This document shows positions 63,169 to 64,000 of a stretch of DNA of 64,000 nucleotides, one piece after another. Made by a program: the position numbers and the translations under genes. The stretch spans positions 124,001 to 188,000 of the forward strand of contig UBQX01000008.1 in assembly GCA_900467685.1 (NCBI GenBank), in the 5' to 3' direction. This DNA comes from Hyphomicrobiales bacterium. Its GTDB lineage: Bacteria; Pseudomonadota; Alphaproteobacteria; Rhizobiales; Rhizobiaceae. Positions within the stretch are counted from its first letter, which is position 1, and every line of letters begins with the position of its first letter. Below the pieces are notes generated by a model that worked only from the letters and a program-made list of their open reading frames with translations, ran no database searches and was not told the origin of the DNA.

Positions 63169-64000
63169 ATGACTTCAGGCCGCATCCTGACAGCCGAATT
63201 TCTCCTGACCATGGACGCCAACAACAGCGTCATAACGAATGGTGCGGTGGCGATCGAGGACGACCGCATCCTGCAAGTCGGAAGCTTCGATGTGGTTTCC
63301 GCTGCGTACCCGGACTTCACGGTGACGAAGATCGAAAACGCTGTCCTCATGCCCGGCCTGATCAATGCCCATGCCCATTCCGGCTTCCTGCGTGGCACGG
63401 CCGAGCATCTGCCGGTCTGGGACTGGCTGACGCAACATATCAACCCCATGCACCGGGTCCTCCGCCCGCATGAGGCCGAAGCCGCCTCCTTCCTCTGCTA
63501 TGCCGAATCCGCGCTCGCCGGCACGACGACCGTCGTCGACATGTGGCGGTTCATGGACGGCAGCGCGACGGCGGCAGAAGCGGTCGGCACGCGGCTCGTT
63601 GCCGTCCCTTACGTCGGCGAGCATCCGGATTACAATTATTTCGATACGCTCGACATGAACGAGGCGTTGATCGAGCAATGGCATCGCAAGGCCAATGGCC
63701 GCATCAATGTCTGGGTTGGTCTCGAGCATCTCTTCTATGCGGACGAGGCCGGCCAGCAGCGCGCCATCGCCATGGCAAAGAAGCACAACACAGGCTTCCA
63801 TACCCATTGCTCGGAAGCCGACATCGAGGTCGAGGAATTCATCAAGCGCTACGGCAAGCGGCCGATGTTCGCGCTGGAAGAACTGGGCTTTTTCGACACG
63901 CCGCGCACGATGATCGCGCACGCCGTCTGGCTCGATCCGTCGGAAGTTGAGCTAATCTCGAAATACCCGGTCTCGGTCGCGCATAATCCCGTCTCCAACA
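63169..64000 (+). CDS. Amidohydrolase (deaminase/chlorohydrolase family), incomplete at window end
   Basis: The first 277 residues of a metal-dependent hydrolase of the AtzA/SsnA/guanine-deaminase superfamily, running off the right edge. Metal-site H68/H70 occurs in NAHAHSGFLRG, and HTHCSEAD gives the next ligands. The 5' end has a GGAAGGAAG site. It follows the GMC gene by 37 bp. Substrate unknown; an amino-heterocycle deaminase is plausible given the purine locus nearby. Confidence 0.83.
   Translation, partial: MTSGRILTAEFLLTMDANNSVITNGAVAIEDDRILQVGSFDVVSAAYPDFTVTKIENAVLMPGLINAHAHSGFLRGTAEHLPVWDWLTQHINPMHRVLRPHEAEAASFLCYAESALAGTTTVVDMWRFMDGSATAAEAVGTRLVAVPYVGEHPDYNYFDTLDMNEALIEQWHRKANGRINVWVGLEHLFYADEAGQQRAIAMAKKHNTGFHTHCSEADIEVEEFIKRYGKRPMFALEELGFFDTPRTMIAHAVWLDPSEVELISKYPVSVAHNPVSN

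Noticed and set aside
1-64000. CRISPR arrays, tRNA or rRNA genes, insertion sequences, prophage or integrative element ends
   Set aside because: No regular direct-repeat array, no cloverleaf or rRNA-like stretch, no transposase or integrase frame was seen by eye.

Overview
The window is GC-rich, densely coded chromosome or chromid DNA from an alphaproteobacterium, most probably a member of the Rhizobiaceae (Rhizobium/Agrobacterium/Ensifer/Shinella type). The reasons are the divergent dctA / dctBD locus with a sigma-54 promoter, an NrtR-nadABC locus, a RIME-like mosaic repeat at the left edge, and long runs of ABC-transporter-linked catabolic operons with FadR, LacI, HutC and LysR type regulators. 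I see no rRNA, tRNA, CRISPR, transposase or phage gene. The last gene is cut by the right edge.

Layout. 1-3.4 kb: RIME-like repeat, a Baeyer-Villiger monooxygenase and an HPP/CBS membrane protein. 3.6-11.2 kb: a sugar-acid type catabolic block (HpcH aldolase, PLP decarboxylase, PfkB kinase with an FNR-type box, MDR dehydrogenase, tagaturonate-reductase-like enzyme, fuconolactonase-like hydrolase) with a FadR regulator and two matching palindromic operators. 11.2-16.5 kb: treZ, glgX, an SDR and a DUF2934 protein. 16.6-21 kb: NrtR-like regulator and nadABC with tandem operators. 21.4-28 kb: a compact, apparently undescribed biosynthetic cluster (HemK-like methyltransferase, GNAT protein, NAD-synthase-like amidotransferase, AMP ligase, stand-alone carrier protein, AsnB-like amidotransferase). 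28.3-33.5 kb: a coiled-coil small protein and dctD-dctB / dctA. 33.6-43.8 kb: an uptake and degradation operon for unsaturated uronides (GH105, KduI, an unrecognised 834-residue protein, complete ABC importer) facing a LacI regulator.

43.9-48.4 kb: HutC regulator plus Gfo/Idh/MocA protein, divergent from a monooxygenase / aldo-keto reductase / flavin reductase trio. The set resembles the sulfoquinovose monooxygenase (Smo) pathway, with the Gfo/Idh/MocA protein as a possible NAD-dependent glycosidase.

48.4-60.3 kb: a purine locus. A BMP-type nucleoside ABC importer, a Rieske-oxygenase catalytic subunit lacking its Rieske domain, and guanine deaminase are transcribed leftward. An acylphosphatase-like protein, a stand-alone Rieske protein, a GST-like protein, adenine deaminase and a LysR regulator are transcribed rightward. 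The complementary truncated oxygenase halves plus GST recall the NdmC/NdmD/NdmE N7-demethylase complex in a new arrangement, and I consider this the most interesting system here. 60.4-64 kb: a split ThDP decarboxylase, a GMC oxidoreductase and an incomplete amidohydrolase.
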